Shown in pieces: positions 25,539 through 34,848 of a stretch of DNA of 64,000 nucleotides. The stretch comes from Micromonospora polyrhachis (GTDB lineage Bacteria > Actinomycetota > Actinomycetes > Mycobacteriales > Micromonosporaceae): assembly GCF_014203835.1 (NCBI RefSeq), contig NZ_JACHJW010000001.1, positions 1 to 64,000 of the forward strand, read 5' to 3'. The translations under genes and the position numbers were made by a program. The notes under the pieces were generated by a model that was given only the letters and a program-made list of their open reading frames with translations, was not told where the DNA came from and searched no databases. The first letter of the stretch is position 1. The number at the start of each line of letters is the position of its first letter.

Positions 25539-25988
25539 GTGGACGCTGCCTGGCTGAGCGAGGACGAGGAACATGCGTGGCGCGCTTTTCGGCGTCTGCT
25601 GATAGCGCTGCCCGAACGACTCAGCCGGGACCTGGCTCGCGACTCAGGGCTGTCACCGGCTGACTACGAGGTGCTGAGCACCCTGTCGGAGAAGCCAAAC
25701 CGGCGGTGGGCGCTCAAGGACCTCGCCGCCAAAATGGAGTGGTCACGCAGTCGACTGTCCCACCACGCGACCCGCATGCAGGCGCGGAGACTCATCGACA
25801 AGGAGCCCGATCCGCAGGACGCGCGAGGCTGCATCCTGCACCTGACCGACGATGGCTTCAGGGTGCTGGATGAAGCCGCCCCGCACCATGTCGTTTCCGT
25901 ACGAGCGCGCTTCCTCGATCATCTAAATCCGGACGAACTCGCGGTGCTGCGCAAACTATCGACCCGGATCGCCGACCTGCCTGACTGA
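25539..25988 (+). CDS. MarR-family transcriptional regulator
   Basis: 149 residues. The winged helix-turn-helix has LSPADYEVLSTLSEK, LKDLAAKMEWSRSRLSHHAT as recognition region and DPQDARGCILHLTDDGF as wing, all at family-typical positions. GTG at 25539 is the start. Such regulators release DNA on binding phenolic or oxidant ligands, which fits control of the divergent flavin reductase-acetyltransferase. Confidence 0.88.
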   Translation: MDAAWLSEDEEHAWRAFRRLLIALPERLSRDLARDSGLSPADYEVLSTLSEKPNRRWALKDLAAKMEWSRSRLSHHATRMQARRLIDKEPDPQDARGCILHLTDDGFRVLDEAAPHHVVSVRARFLDHLNPDELAVLRKLSTRIADLPD

Positions 25989-26520
25989 TGCTGCGTGAAT
26001 CCATACGCCGCGTTCAACCCTTACGGGCCGGTCGCTGCCGTAACCGTCTTCGGCAAATGGCCAGAACGGCGAGGACAGGCCACTGATCCGAGGTAACGGA
26101 GCGGGGGCAGCCAAGCGGCGAGGATGCTGACCGCGCCGTCGTGAGCGAGAAGTACCCGATTCAGGCCGAGCGCGGCGATGCGGAGCCTGTCCCGTTCGAA
26201 AACTCGGTTCGGCTACCCGGCCTTCCCCTCCTCGCTGGTCAGCTCGGGCAGCACTTTCCCGCGCTGCACCCACGCTGCACCCACGCTGCACCCCAGTTCC
26301 AGTATCAGGCTGCGAGCCTGTCGAGCCACCCGGTCACCGGTCGGGTTGGCCGCAGTGCCCAGCAGGTGGGGCCGCCGGGTCACCAACTCCATCAACAACA
26401 CCGCATAGATGCCTATCAGGTCAATCGGCTACCGCTCCGCGTGGTGAGCAGCGCGCCAGGGCATCTTCGCCATCTATTTGAGTCTTGACTTAGTTAAGTC
26501 AAGGCTGACCCAGTGACCGG
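25989..26520. other. Intergenic debris with an 11-bp triple repeat
   Basis: 532 bases without an intact gene. Minus-strand pieces such as FERDRLRIAALGLNRVLLAH (around 26150-26210) and ELVTRRPHLLGTAANPTGDR (around 26340-26395) look protein-like but lie in different frames. An 11-bp unit, GCTGCACCCAC, is repeated about three times at 26263-26295. Confidence 0.4.
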
Positions 26521-26808
26521 GTGGACGCGTTCGATGTCCTCGGCGACCCGGTGCGACGCCGAATACTGGAGTTGCTCGCCGATGGGGAGCAGGCCGTCGG
26601 TTCCGTCAGCGCGGTCATCCGAATCGAGTTCGGCATCTCGTCACCTGCGGTGTCGCAACACCTGTGAGTGCTGAGGGAGTCGGGTTTCGTCACCGTCCGT
26701 CCGGACGGTACGCGACGTCTCTACGCAGTGGAGGCAGCGCCTCTGCAGGAGGTCGACATCTGGCTGGAGCGCTTCCGGCAGTTCTGGGGCCAGCGCCTCG
26801 ACGCGTAG
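26521..26808 (+). pseudogene. ArsR-family regulator inactivated by an in-frame stop
   Basis: From the GTG at 26521 the frame reads DVLGDPVRRRILELLADGEQ, then ISSPAVSQHL, a TGA at 26665-26667, and VLRESGFVTVRPDGTRRLYA to a TAG at 26806. Homologues have arginine (QHLRVLRESG) at the stop position, so a CGA to TGA change explains it. The break falls right after the recognition helix. Its usual partner, an AHSA1/SRPBCC protein, follows in decayed form. Confidence 0.8.
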
Positions 26809-26862
26809 GCCACCAAACTCGTCCGTGGCAAACGGGCCACCGAACTCGTCCGTGGCAAACGC
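26809..26862. repeat. 27-bp tandem repeat, two copies
   Basis: Units 26809-26835 and 26836-26862 differ at two positions. The array starts at the base after the ArsR pseudogene's TAG. No function is apparent. Confidence 0.8.
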
Positions 26863-26951
26863 CAACGCCGCGAGCGGCTAACCAACCATGACAACGCTGT
26901 CGGGACACCAGATCGTCGTCAGGAAGCTAAGTCCGATAGCGAGGGCGAAAC

Positions 26952-27603
26952 ATGTTCGACATCGTCAACCAGATCAATGCCACCCAGCGAGAGATCGGCA
27001 ATCAGGCGGTGACCACCGGCGAAGGGCGATCGGTGCTGCTGAGCCGGGTCTACGACGCTCCTAGGAGGACGTCTGGAACGCCTGCACCGACCCGAAGCGG
27101 CTCAGCCGATGGCTGGGCCCGATCGAGGGCGACCTGCGGGTCGGCGGTACCTTCCAGCTCAAGGACAACGCTGGTGGCGAGATCCTGCGCTGTGAGAAAC
27201 CCACCTGATCAAGGTGACCTGGGTCTTGGGCGAAGGCATGCCGACCGAGGTCGAGGTGCGCCTGGCGGCCGGCGACGACGGCGACACCGTCTTCGAGTTG
27301 GAGCACGCCTCACCCACCCAGATCGTTGACGAGCTCGTGCGTACGTACGGTCCCGGTGGCACGATCGGAATCGGCTGTGGCTGGGACCTCACGCTGCTCT
27401 GCCTCGACTTCTTCCTGCACGGCGTGCAGTTTGATCCCGCCACGTGGCTGGACACCCCTGAGGGAAGAAACTTCGCCATCCGCAGCTGCCACGTCTGGGG
27501 GCCCGTGATCCAGGCTGCCTGGGCAACCGGTGACGACGACATCGCTGCGGCCATCGCGTTCGCGGTGCAGCACTTCGCCCCCGAGACCAACGGTGACCGC
27601 TGA
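26952..27603 (+). pseudogene. AHSA1/SRPBCC-family protein with two frame breaks
   Basis: Pieces in order: MFDIVNQINATQREI and GRSVLLSRVYDAP; after a frameshift near 27060, EDVWNACTDPKRLSRWLGPI and DLRVGGTFQLKDNAGGEI; after a stop and a small deletion near 27205, KVTWVLGEGMPTEVEVRL through to the stop at 27601-27603. This is the activator-of-Hsp90-ATPase (AHSA1) fold commonly encoded beside an ArsR regulator. The last 120 residues remain open. Confidence 0.75.
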
Positions 27604-27604
27604 T

Positions 27605-28160
27605 GACCCACAACATCACCTCCGCCGCCGGCGGAATCCCGGGGTAATCGCCGGATCAACGAGGACGGTGCTGACCTGTGGCATGGTCGCCGGACCGCTC
27701 TACATCGTCGTGGTCGTCCTGCAGATGCTCAGCAGGGACGGATTCGACATCGGCGGATGCGGGCCCACAGCGCGTCGTCGCCGGCACCCGGCCAGCATGC
27801 TAAGCAACGGCGACCAAGGGTGGATCCAGATCGTCAACTTCGCGACCAGCGGTCGTTGTTCCTGGTGTGTGCGATCGGGCTGCGCCGAGTCCTCGGCCTC
27901 GGCGGCGAATCCCGGAGGTACGTGGGAACCACGGTTGATCAGCGTCCTCGGTGCCGGGATGCTCGGCGCGGCCGCATTTCTCCACCGACTCCGTGGAGGG
28001 CTTGCCACTCGGCACCCCGAGGGGCACACCCACCACGATGAGCTGGCACGCAACGGTGTACCTCCTGGTCGCCGGCATCGCCTTCCTCACGCTCATCGCC
28101 GCATGCTTCGTCTTCGCCCGGCTGTTCGCCGCAGCCGGCCGGCGCGAAACCTGTAAAGAC
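27605..28160 (+). pseudogene. DUF998 membrane protein with several frameshifts
   Basis: Pieces in changing frames follow the DUF998 order: CGMVAGPLYIVVVVLQMLSR (helix 1), RHPASMLSNGDQGWIQIVNF, FLVCAIGLRRVLGLGGES, then MSWHATVYLLVAGIAFLTLI and AACFVFARLFAAAG. At least three frame changes are needed. It continues the broken ArsR/AHSA1 group upstream, so the three probably formed one operon. Confidence 0.65.
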
Positions 28161-28260
28161 GAGTCGAAAGCGGAGTTCCCGGTTCCCGCCAGTGTCGTCG
28201 CACCGAGCAGCAGGCCGACGCCAGACCGAAGGTCCGCTGCGGTCCGCAGGGAAGGCCAAA

Positions 28261-29007
28261 TCAGTCGAACTGTCGCGAGATGATCTCCACCTGGGACAGG
28301 GCGTGGTGAGCGCGTACCGTATCGAGACCCAGCCGGTCGATCTCCCGGATCGCGTCGGTCTCCTCTGGCTGAAACACCCGCAATGCCACGAGAGGGTCAC
28401 CCGGACGCAGCTTCACATCATTACTCAGAACGGCATCCAGCAGAGCATTCGCCGCCTCCGGTGCAGATGCGTCCACGTCCATGTGAACCATGAGCTGCTC
28501 ACTGTCGGATCCGCCCCAGCGGGCGTGAGCGAGCCAAACCGTTCGGACGGCGGGAAACGACAGTATCCGTTCGGCGAACGCTTGCCGCAGTGCCAGCGCC
28601 AGCGGATGCGTCGACCAGATCAGCTCGACGGTCTGCTCACCCTGCGTGCGCATGCCCCGGTCACGTAGCGTACGGGCCACCAGGCCGAGCGGTACCTTGG
28701 CCCATTGCTCGGTCGAGAAGACCGCCAGCGTGTGCACACCGGTGTGCTCGGCGATGTCGATCAGACGCAACGCGTCGCAGAGCACCGCGTCGGCTGATGA
28801 CGGCAGCCACTGTCTAAGGCAGGTGTCGCTCACGTACCCCGGTAGGACCGGGCCGGAGTCATCGACGCCGACAAAGATGACCGAACCTTGCCCATCAACT
28901 GGGATGTACACGCCGCCGTCGATGATCGCGGCCAGCAGCACCTCCCCCTCTTCCTCGGGCCGTCCACGGTCGAGAATGGCGGCGAGGGTCGCGTGAAGAT
29001 CGGACAC
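28261..29007 (-). CDS. SseB-like protein
   Basis: 248 residues from GTG at 29007; an upstream GTG at 29046 is also in frame. The N-terminal SseB domain (about 10-130) shows GEVLLAAIIDGGVYIPVDGQ, and the C-terminal SseB domain (about 135-245) shows PLALALRQAFAERILSFPAV with GDPLVALRVFQ at the end. SseB-type proteins are named for enhanced serine sensitivity in E. coli; in actinomycetes they are cytoplasmic and of unknown role. It stands alone between broken and unknown genes. Confidence 0.7.
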   Translation of the reverse strand: MSDLHATLAAILDRGRPEEEGEVLLAAIIDGGVYIPVDGQGSVIFVGVDDSGPVLPGYVSDTCLRQWLPSSADAVLCDALRLIDIAEHTGVHTLAVFSTEQWAKVPLGLVARTLRDRGMRTQGEQTVELIWSTHPLALALRQAFAERILSFPAVRTVWLAHARWGGSDSEQLMVHMDVDASAPEAANALLDAVLSNDVKLRPGDPLVALRVFQPEETDAIREIDRLGLDTVRAHHALSQVEIISRQFD

Positions 29008-29207
29008 GTCCCAAAGCCTAGACACAGCACCCGCACATGCCACCAAGCGGGCATCAGGGGCCGCACCAGCGGGACCGGCAAGTCAGCCGGCCGCACGTGC
29101 TGAAATGAATGCGTTGGCCGGGACCGCGTATGGTCGTCGCGCACCCGGGTCGCGGATCGCTCGGCACTGGACAGCGTTCCGGTCGTCCTGATGAAAGGCG
29201 AGCTGGC

Positions 29208-29801
29208 GTGGGCACCGATATCGCAGGCGGCTTAGAAATTCGGCCCTCCGGGCCGGGCTCACCGTGGCTACTTGCCGACCTCAGTCTGGATGCCCTACCT
29301 CGTCACTACGATGCCTTCGGACTGCTGTTCGGTGTGCGGAACTACGCCGGGTTCGCACCTGTTGCGTCCGGCCGTGGCCTACCGGAAGACGCAAGCTCCG
29401 ACCTACTCGGTCTCCAACTCACGGACGGCGAACACGATCACACCTGGGTGGCGTGGGCGGAGTTGGCCCGCGTCGACTGGACGACGCAGGCGCCCCGCGT
29501 GGACGACCGGATCCACGAGTACGAGCTGACAGGCGAAGGCCCACGCTTCGTCGGCAAGTCCGCCCGCCATGGGAATGCCTGGCGGACGGTGGCCGGCGAG
29601 GACGCCGACCCTCGGGGTAGCAGCTACCCCGAGGGGACCGCATGGCGTACGCACGATCGATTGTGGCGTGTGGAGCGCCTATCCCACGGCGACGTGTTGC
29701 GCGTCGACCCGCAGTTGCGCGCGCTGTTCGACACCATGCGCAACCTTGCCGAGCGGCATGGCGACGACAATGTGCGGCTGGTTGTTTGGTTCGACAGCTG
29801 A
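29208..29801 (+). CDS. Hypothetical protein
   Basis: 197 residues from the GTG at 29208; the frame is open to 29109, but the extra stretch is Arg/Gly-rich and unlike coding. Landmarks are DALPRHYDAFGLLFGVRNYA, a TWVAWAELARVDW segment and a C-terminal SHGDVLRVDPQLRALFDTM. It has no membrane helix or signal. The RGLPEDAS and aromatic pattern look like a conserved actinomycete family, but I cannot assign a function. Confidence 0.6.
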   Translation: MGTDIAGGLEIRPSGPGSPWLLADLSLDALPRHYDAFGLLFGVRNYAGFAPVASGRGLPEDASSDLLGLQLTDGEHDHTWVAWAELARVDWTTQAPRVDDRIHEYELTGEGPRFVGKSARHGNAWRTVAGEDADPRGSSYPEGTAWRTHDRLWRVERLSHGDVLRVDPQLRALFDTMRNLAERHGDDNVRLVVWFDS

Positions 29802-30008
29802 GCAGGTGGCTGCCGGGCCCTGACGATGCGGCCACACCCCAACGTCCACTCATGCCGCCGAGCAGACGCCAGGGACCGCACCTGCGAGACCGGCCACTCA
29901 CCCGACTACTCGTCCCGCTGACAGTGTGGTGGCCGGCTCAGCCACTTCGCTTGGCCGATGGCGGGAAATGGCTTGCGCAGCAGCTCACCGTTCTTCCCTA
30001 ATCATCTG

Positions 30009-30644
30009 ATGATCGCTGAAGACGTCCGACGCGTAGTGGGACTTGCCCGTCGAACTCTCGCGACAGCGACCCACCTCGACTGGCACACGCCGGCCGGCGG
30101 ACTTGGCTGGAGTTGCTGGGAGACCGTCGAGCACATGAGCGACGACCTCTTCGTATATGCCGCTCAGCTCGGTCCGGCGAGCCCGTCCACGACCACCCAC
30201 GTCCCGTTCGGCTGGTGCCGACGTCGCGAGGGCGCCCCGGCGTTGACGGTCTTCGTGGACCCGGCCGAGGGCCCGGCCGGGTTGGTGCAGGTGTTCGAGA
30301 CCTGCGGGGCAATGCTGGCGGCCATAATCGAAACCGTGCCACCGGATCGGCAGTCATTTCACATGTACGGCCCGTCCGACGTATCCGGGTTTGCCGCGAT
30401 GGGTGTGGTCGAGGTCCTAGTGCACATGTACGACGTGGCCGCCGGGTTGAATCTCACCTGGTCTCCACCTGCCGATCTTTGTACGGGGGCGTTGCGCCGG
30501 CTATTCCCCTCCGCGCCCACGGACAGCGAACCTTGGCCGACACTCTTGTGGGCCACAGGACGAGTAGCTCTCCCCGGCTTACCGGCGCCAGCCTCTTGGA
30601 CGTGGAACGGCGCTCCCAGGCCCCTGCACACCGACCCGGCCTGA
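30009..30644 (+). CDS. DinB/mycothiol-dependent maleylpyruvate isomerase-like protein
   Basis: 211 residues from the ATG at 30009. The four-helix DinB fold is indicated by WSCWETVEHMSDDLFVYAAQ, where the histidine after the WxxxEHM-like turn is a probable metal ligand, and VVEVLVHMYDVAAGLNL, which holds the second histidine. Such proteins use mycothiol as cofactor in isomerisation or detoxification. Substrate unknown. Its right flank runs into a heptamer repeat. Confidence 0.7.
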   Translation: MIAEDVRRVVGLARRTLATATHLDWHTPAGGLGWSCWETVEHMSDDLFVYAAQLGPASPSTTTHVPFGWCRRREGAPALTVFVDPAEGPAGLVQVFETCGAMLAAIIETVPPDRQSFHMYGPSDVSGFAAMGVVEVLVHMYDVAAGLNLTWSPPADLCTGALRRLFPSAPTDSEPWPTLLWATGRVALPGLPAPASWTWNGAPRPLHTDPA

Positions 30645-30679
30645 CCAGAGTTGGGTACATTGGTCTGCCGCAATCAACG

Positions 30680-30749
30680 CGTCATCCGTCACCCGTCATC
30701 CGTCATCCGTCACCCGTCACCCGTCATTCGTCACTCGTCACCCGTCAGG
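30680..30749. repeat. Heptamer tandem repeat (CGTCAYC)10
   Basis: Ten consecutive 7-bp units of CGTCAYC type, with small variations in the last four (CATT, CACT, CAGG). Seven is not a multiple of three, so copy-number change would shift any frame crossing it. The last unit supplies the TGA stop of the minus-strand gene that begins at 31266. Confidence 0.9.
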
Positions 30750-31266
30750 CGTGACGGCTCGGATCGTCGTTCGGTGACGGCCCACGAGTGGGCGGTGTCG
30801 GAGATGAATCCCGGCCCCTGCCGGTGATCCCAACCGCCTGTTCACGCGCCCGGTTCAGGATCGCATCCGCCTCCCGCCGGGCGGCGGTCACGATCCTTTC
30901 GGATTCAAGCCGCGCCTCGGCGCAGTGGTCACCGGCCTGCTCCTCAGCTAGTTCGAGGATTTGTTCCACCCGGGTGCCCAGGCCGCCGAGTGTGGGGCTT
31001 TCGAATCCGCCGGCGTCGTTCCGCGGCGACCGCTGTTCCCGCAGTCGTCTCGTCGCCGGCCACCCCGGCATCCTCGTCGCGGTCGACCAGGTCATCCCCA
31101 CGAGATCAGATTCCGTCGTACCGATTAGGGAGAGTCCGATGCCAAGCGCGGTAATCGCGACGCCGGACCGGACGGCGGCCGGCCCGAGGGACGGACCGAC
31201 CGTGGCACCGACGCCCAGGCCGAAAAGGACCGCAGCAGTCCTGGCCGGCTTCCGATGCCAGTTCAT
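30745..31266 (-). CDS. Membrane-anchored coiled-coil protein (DivIVA-like segment)
   Basis: 173 residues. One or two hydrophobic segments lie near residues 10-50 (TAAVLFGLGVGATVG; SGVAITALGIGLSLIG). A long helix from about 98 to 150, TRVEQILELAEEQAGDHCAE followed by SERIVTAARREADAIL, resembles the C-terminal coiled coil of DivIVA/Wag31-type scaffold proteins. The tail is Ser/Pro-rich and ends in the heptamer array. A role in polar growth or wall organisation is only a guess. Confidence 0.6.
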   Translation of the reverse strand: MNWHRKPARTAAVLFGLGVGATVGPSLGPAAVRSGVAITALGIGLSLIGTTESDLVGMTWSTATRMPGWPATRRLREQRSPRNDAGGFESPTLGGLGTRVEQILELAEEQAGDHCAEARLESERIVTAARREADAILNRAREQAVGITGRGRDSSPTPPTRGPSPNDDPSRHA

Positions 31267-31290
31267 GAACTGGATGCATCGCGCGGCGTG

Positions 31291-31800
31291 TCACGCCATG
31301 GGATGGAGGACCAGCTCCGCGATTTCCTGCACTCGTTCCACCGTGATGCCGGTGCGCTGTTCCACCGCCAGAGGATGATCAGTCGGTTCGAGGATCACAT
31401 GCGGCCGGGTGCCGACCTCATCGGTGTGCACCTCGGTCTTGAGATTCAGCGTTTCCGCCGGATAGACAGGAAGCTGGGTGGACAGCCAGCCGAAGTACGC
31501 CGACTCCTGTTCCCGGCCGGGAGTCGTCCATAGATCCACTGTTCGGCGGAAGTTGTCCCTACTCAGCGACACCCAGACGCCCCATTCGAAGTCTGTGCCG
31601 ACATCAAGGACGGGGATGACCAGGCGCGCCCGGACGAAGTAGTGCCGTGCCTGGATGATGCAAATCTCCTCCTCAAGAACGCTGCTCTCGTCCCCGGCAA
31701 GCTCGTCTTGCCAGTACGCCGGCGCCTGCGCACCGTACGAGAACGGAACACCTTCATGGCGCTGCCCGCAGCCCCGGCACACAAACCCTTGATCAATCAC
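31291..31800 (-). CDS. DUF2199 domain protein
   Basis: 169 residues. The N-terminal CRGCGQRHEGVPFSYGAQAP, containing a Cys pair and His, and then ESSVLEEEICIIQARHYFVR and EWGVWVSLSRDNF, are the hallmarks of DUF2199. The family's function is unknown; the first segment could be a partial zinc site. It follows the coiled-coil gene's start by 25 bases on the same strand, so the two could share a transcript. Confidence 0.8.
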   Translation of the reverse strand: MIDQGFVCRGCGQRHEGVPFSYGAQAPAYWQDELAGDESSVLEEEICIIQARHYFVRARLVIPVLDVGTDFEWGVWVSLSRDNFRRTVDLWTTPGREQESAYFGWLSTQLPVYPAETLNLKTEVHTDEVGTRPHVILEPTDHPLAVEQRTGITVERVQEIAELVLHPMA

Positions 31801-32130
31801 GACGTGACGGTACAGCCCTGTCGGTTCCCCATACCCGATACCGCCCGCTGCCGTTTCCGGATCTGCCTTGCCCTGACCATCTCCTCTGCGAAACAGTTCG
31901 GGACAGCCTGCTCGAGGTCCGGTCCTCGCCGCGGGCTGGCGCAGGCCGCGTGCGTTCGGCTAGCCGCTTGACGACGGGCGGCGCTTCATCTGGCCTCCCA
32001 CCTGCAACACCAGCCCGCCTGTGTGAGCTGACGCGGTTCGGGGTTCGTCCATCAACTGGGCAGCTTTGTACCGAGGTGACGGCACCAAGCTGCCCAGTCG
32101 GACCGTAGGTACTGCCGGACTTTGTGCCGC
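31801..32130. other. Intergenic, nothing recognised
   Basis: 330 bases between the DUF2199 start and the hydrolase stop. Open frames on both strands lack coding character and no repeat stands out. It must contain the DUF2199 promoter, which I cannot place. Confidence 0.5.
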
Positions 32131-33075
32131 TTACTTGCAGTCGATGCGACCCGACGCATTGGGGTCGGCTGCCAGTGCATCGCGAGCGACTTGCCAGGCG
32201 GGATCGCCGGGGTAGAGATGGCTGCGGAGATACGCGCTGGTGAGCAGGGCGATCGTCGCGACCCGGGCGGGGTTCTCGTCGGTGGTCTCGGCGACGTCGT
32301 ATCCGGAAATTCCGCCCAGGCAATGTTCTGCACCGTAGAGGGTGAGCAGGGCTTTCGGGCCTGGGGCGAGGTGGTACGGGTCGGCGTGCCAGTCCGGGCC
32401 CGCGACCGTGAGGAAGGCGGAGTCATCCTTGTCTCCGGCCACCACGAGGGCAGGTGTGGCCATGGCGGAGAAATCAGTGGTCGTCAGGAACGGATAGTTC
32501 TCGGTCACGAATGCGGTGACGGCGTCGCCGCCCCGGCCGGTGGCTGCGAGCAGCACCCCTGCCTTGATCCGGTGGTCGGCTAGGTCCACGACCGTTGCGT
32601 CACGGGGATCAGTGAGGCGTGCGCCCAGCAGCAGGCTGGCAGTGTGCCCGCCCATCGAGTGCCCGGCCACCGCTACCTTGCCACGGTCGAGGCGCCCGGC
32701 CAGTTGCGGGACCGCGGCTTCGACAACGTCGAGTTGGTCGAGGATCTGGCTCATGTCCTCGGCGCGGGTTCGCCAGTGCTGCGGGTCGTGGCCGCTGGGG
32801 TTCACGGCGGGATTCTGGCTGAGCGTCTTCGAATCCAGGTGGGTGGGCTGGATCACGGCGAAGCCTTGCGCGGCCCAGAAGCCGGAAAGGGGGGCGTAGC
32901 CGTTGAGTGAGGACAGGTGGTGGGAAGAGCCCAGTCCGTGCGAGAGCAGGATGATCGGCAGGCCACTTCCGGTCATTGGGGCGGAGACCCGCACCTGCAG
33001 GTCCACGGCACGGCCGGGGGCGGGTAGCACTACGGGGTTGACTGAGAAGACGGGAGTGGGCGCCGATATTTTCAT
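32131..33075 (-). CDS. Alpha/beta hydrolase (PAF acetylhydrolase/chlorophyllase-like)
   Basis: 314 residues. The oxyanion region is IILLSHGLGSSHHL, the nucleophile elbow GHSMGGHTASL, an acid residue probably lies in VVAGDKDDSAF, and the catalytic histidine is in YGAEHCLGG. ATG at 33075 follows AAAAGGA by about 7 bases; the open frame upstream of it is rejected. It is divergent from a TetR gene, with two operator palindromes between, so expression is probably induced by the substrate or a related lipid or ester. No signal peptide is present. Confidence 0.85.
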   Translation of the reverse strand: MKISAPTPVFSVNPVVLPAPGRAVDLQVRVSAPMTGSGLPIILLSHGLGSSHHLSSLNGYAPLSGFWAAQGFAVIQPTHLDSKTLSQNPAVNPSGHDPQHWRTRAEDMSQILDQLDVVEAAVPQLAGRLDRGKVAVAGHSMGGHTASLLLGARLTDPRDATVVDLADHRIKAGVLLAATGRGGDAVTAFVTENYPFLTTTDFSAMATPALVVAGDKDDSAFLTVAGPDWHADPYHLAPGPKALLTLYGAEHCLGGISGYDVAETTDENPARVATIALLTSAYLRSHLYPGDPAWQVARDALAADPNASGRIDCK

Positions 33076-33167
33076 GGACGTGGATTCCTTTTCGTAGATC
33101 CGCTGTCCGCCACCGGTGGTCGTCTGCACGGCCGGGGCGACCGGAACGCTTCCGCTAGACTCGAAGC

Positions 33168-33203
33168 GGAACGTCGTTCCACAACGATACGGAACCTCGT
33201 TCC
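33168..33203. promoter_or_regulatory. Paired TetR operators GGAAC-N3-GTTCC
   Basis: Two inverted repeats, GGAACGTCGTTCC at 33168-33180 and GGAACCTCGTTCC at 33191-33203, 23 bases start to start. A weaker GGAACGCTTCC lies at 33142. They sit in the divergent promoter region of the hydrolase and the TetR gene. Confidence 0.85.
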
Positions 33204-33231
33204 GTTTAGTCAAGTGTGATGCAGAGGAGAC

Positions 33232-33825
33232 ATGGTGGCCGCGAGTCAGCCTGCGCAAGTCCCGGCCCGAGGCAGGCGGGCTGATGCCGTACGAAACGAG
33301 CAGGCGCTTCTTGACGCCGCCGCCGCGGTATTCGTCACCTCCGGCGTCGACGCGCCGATACGTGAGATCGCCACCCGAGCGGGCGTCGGCATCGGGACGA
33401 TCTACCGCCACTTCCCGTCCCGAGCCGATCTCGTCATTGCCGTCTACCGTCACCAGGTGGAAGTCTGCGCCGAAGCAGGCCCAGCCCTACTGGAAGCAGC
33501 CGAGTCACCGTTCGCGGCGCTGCGCCAATGGGTCGATCTGTTCGCTGACTTCCTGGTCACCAAGCATGGGCTGGCCAACGCCCTGCAATCGGGCGATAGC
33601 GGCTTTCAGGCTCTGCACACGTACTTCCTCGACCGGCTGCTTCCTGTCTGCGCACAGCTACTGCAAGCCTCAGCCGACGCCGGTGAGATCACCTCCGGCA
33701 TCCAGCCTTACGAACTCATGCGCGGCGTCGGAAACCTGTGCATCGGGCACGACAGCGACCCCCGTTACGACCCCCGCCGCCTGATCGAACTGCTCCTGCA
33801 GGGAATACAGCGATCGCAGCGATAG
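33232..33825 (+). CDS. TetR-family transcriptional regulator
   Basis: 197 residues. The helix-turn-helix is IREIATRAGVGIGTIYRHFP (about residues 43-62), followed by a SRADLVIAVYRHQ linker and an all-helical ligand domain. ATG at 33232 follows GAGGAGA. It presumably represses itself and the divergent hydrolase through the GGAAC-N3-GTTCC sites. Confidence 0.9.
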   Translation: MVAASQPAQVPARGRRADAVRNEQALLDAAAAVFVTSGVDAPIREIATRAGVGIGTIYRHFPSRADLVIAVYRHQVEVCAEAGPALLEAAESPFAALRQWVDLFADFLVTKHGLANALQSGDSGFQALHTYFLDRLLPVCAQLLQASADAGEITSGIQPYELMRGVGNLCIGHDSDPRYDPRRLIELLLQGIQRSQR

Positions 33826-34074
33826 TCACCCCGGTCACGCCTGACAGTCTGCCGCCTCCCGACGGACGACGCTCCTAGGCATCCCGCCTCGGTGCCCGCA
33901 TCCCGCCGGCCAGCCGGGCAAGCCGATGACCCCGACGACGCAGCAACGTACGGCGGGGAAGCGAACCGGGTAGTTCACAGGCGTACGCGGAGTGCCGACG
34001 AAGTATTCGTCACACGTTGTGGCGGTCGTCGCCCGACGGATGCGGCGGCTCCGTAGACCGGTCGGGCTACCTAG

Positions 34075-34848
34075 CTACGCGATGTGGGTCGGGTCGAGGA
34101 CCCGGGACAGGAACGAGCGGGTGCGCTCATGCTGCGGCGCGCCGAGCACCTCCTGCGGCGGCCCCTGCTCGACCACCACGCCACCGTCCATGAACACGAC
34201 CCGGTCAGCGACTTCCCGGGCGAACGCCATCTCGTGGGTGACCACCATCATCGTCATGCCATCCTCGGCCAGCTTCCGCATGACGGTGAGCACGTCGCCG
34301 ACCAGTTCCGGGTCGAGGGCGGAGGTCGGCTCGTCGAAGAGCATCAGCTTGGGGTCCATCGACAGCGATCGGGCGATCGCCGCCCGTTGCTGCTGCCCGC
34401 CGGAGAGCTGCGCCGGGAACGCCTCTGCCTTGTCGGCCAGACCGACCCGCTCCAGGTTGTCCCGCGCGGTCCGTTCAGCCTCGGCACGTCCACGGCGGAG
34501 TACTCGGCGCTGGGCGATGGTGAGGTTGGCCAGCACGGTCAGGTGCGGAAAGAGGTTGAACGACTGGAAGACCATGCCGATGCCGCGCCGTACGGAGTCG
34601 ATCTCGACATCCGGGTCGGTCATCTCGATGCCGTTCACCCAGATCCGACCAGCGGTCGGCTCCTCCAGCAGGTTGACGCAGCGCAGCAGGGTCGACTTGC
34701 CCGACCCGGAGGGTCCGATGACGCAGACCACCTCGCCGTGGCCGACCTCGAAGTCGATGCCCTTGAGCACTTCGAGCGCTCCGAAGGACTTGTGCAGGTC
34801 GCGAATCTCGACTGCGGGTCGGGGTTGGGCCGTCGTCATGTGGGTCAC
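34075..34848 (-). CDS. Polar amino acid ABC transporter ATP-binding protein
   Basis: 257 residues of the GlnQ/HisP family. Walker A is GPSGSGKST (about 45-53), the Q-loop FQSFNLF, the signature LSGGQQQR, Walker [13 protein letters not shown] and the switch histidine VVTHEM. Its first codons overlap the permease stop by four bases, so the two are translationally coupled. Last gene of the binding protein-permease-ATPase operon. Confidence 0.92.
   Translation of the reverse strand: MTHMTTAQPRPAVEIRDLHKSFGALEVLKGIDFEVGHGEVVCVIGPSGSGKSTLLRCVNLLEEPTAGRIWVNGIEMTDPDVEIDSVRRGIGMVFQSFNLFPHLTVLANLTIAQRRVLRRGRAEAERTARDNLERVGLADKAEAFPAQLSGGQQQRAAIARSLSMDPKLMLFDEPTSALDPELVGDVLTVMRKLAEDGMTMMVVTHEMAFAREVADRVVFMDGGVVVEQGPPQEVLGAPQHERTRSFLSRVLDPTHIA

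Noticed and set aside
30680-30749. CRISPR or phage attachment array
   Set aside because: Seven-base units without spacers; simple slippage repeat.
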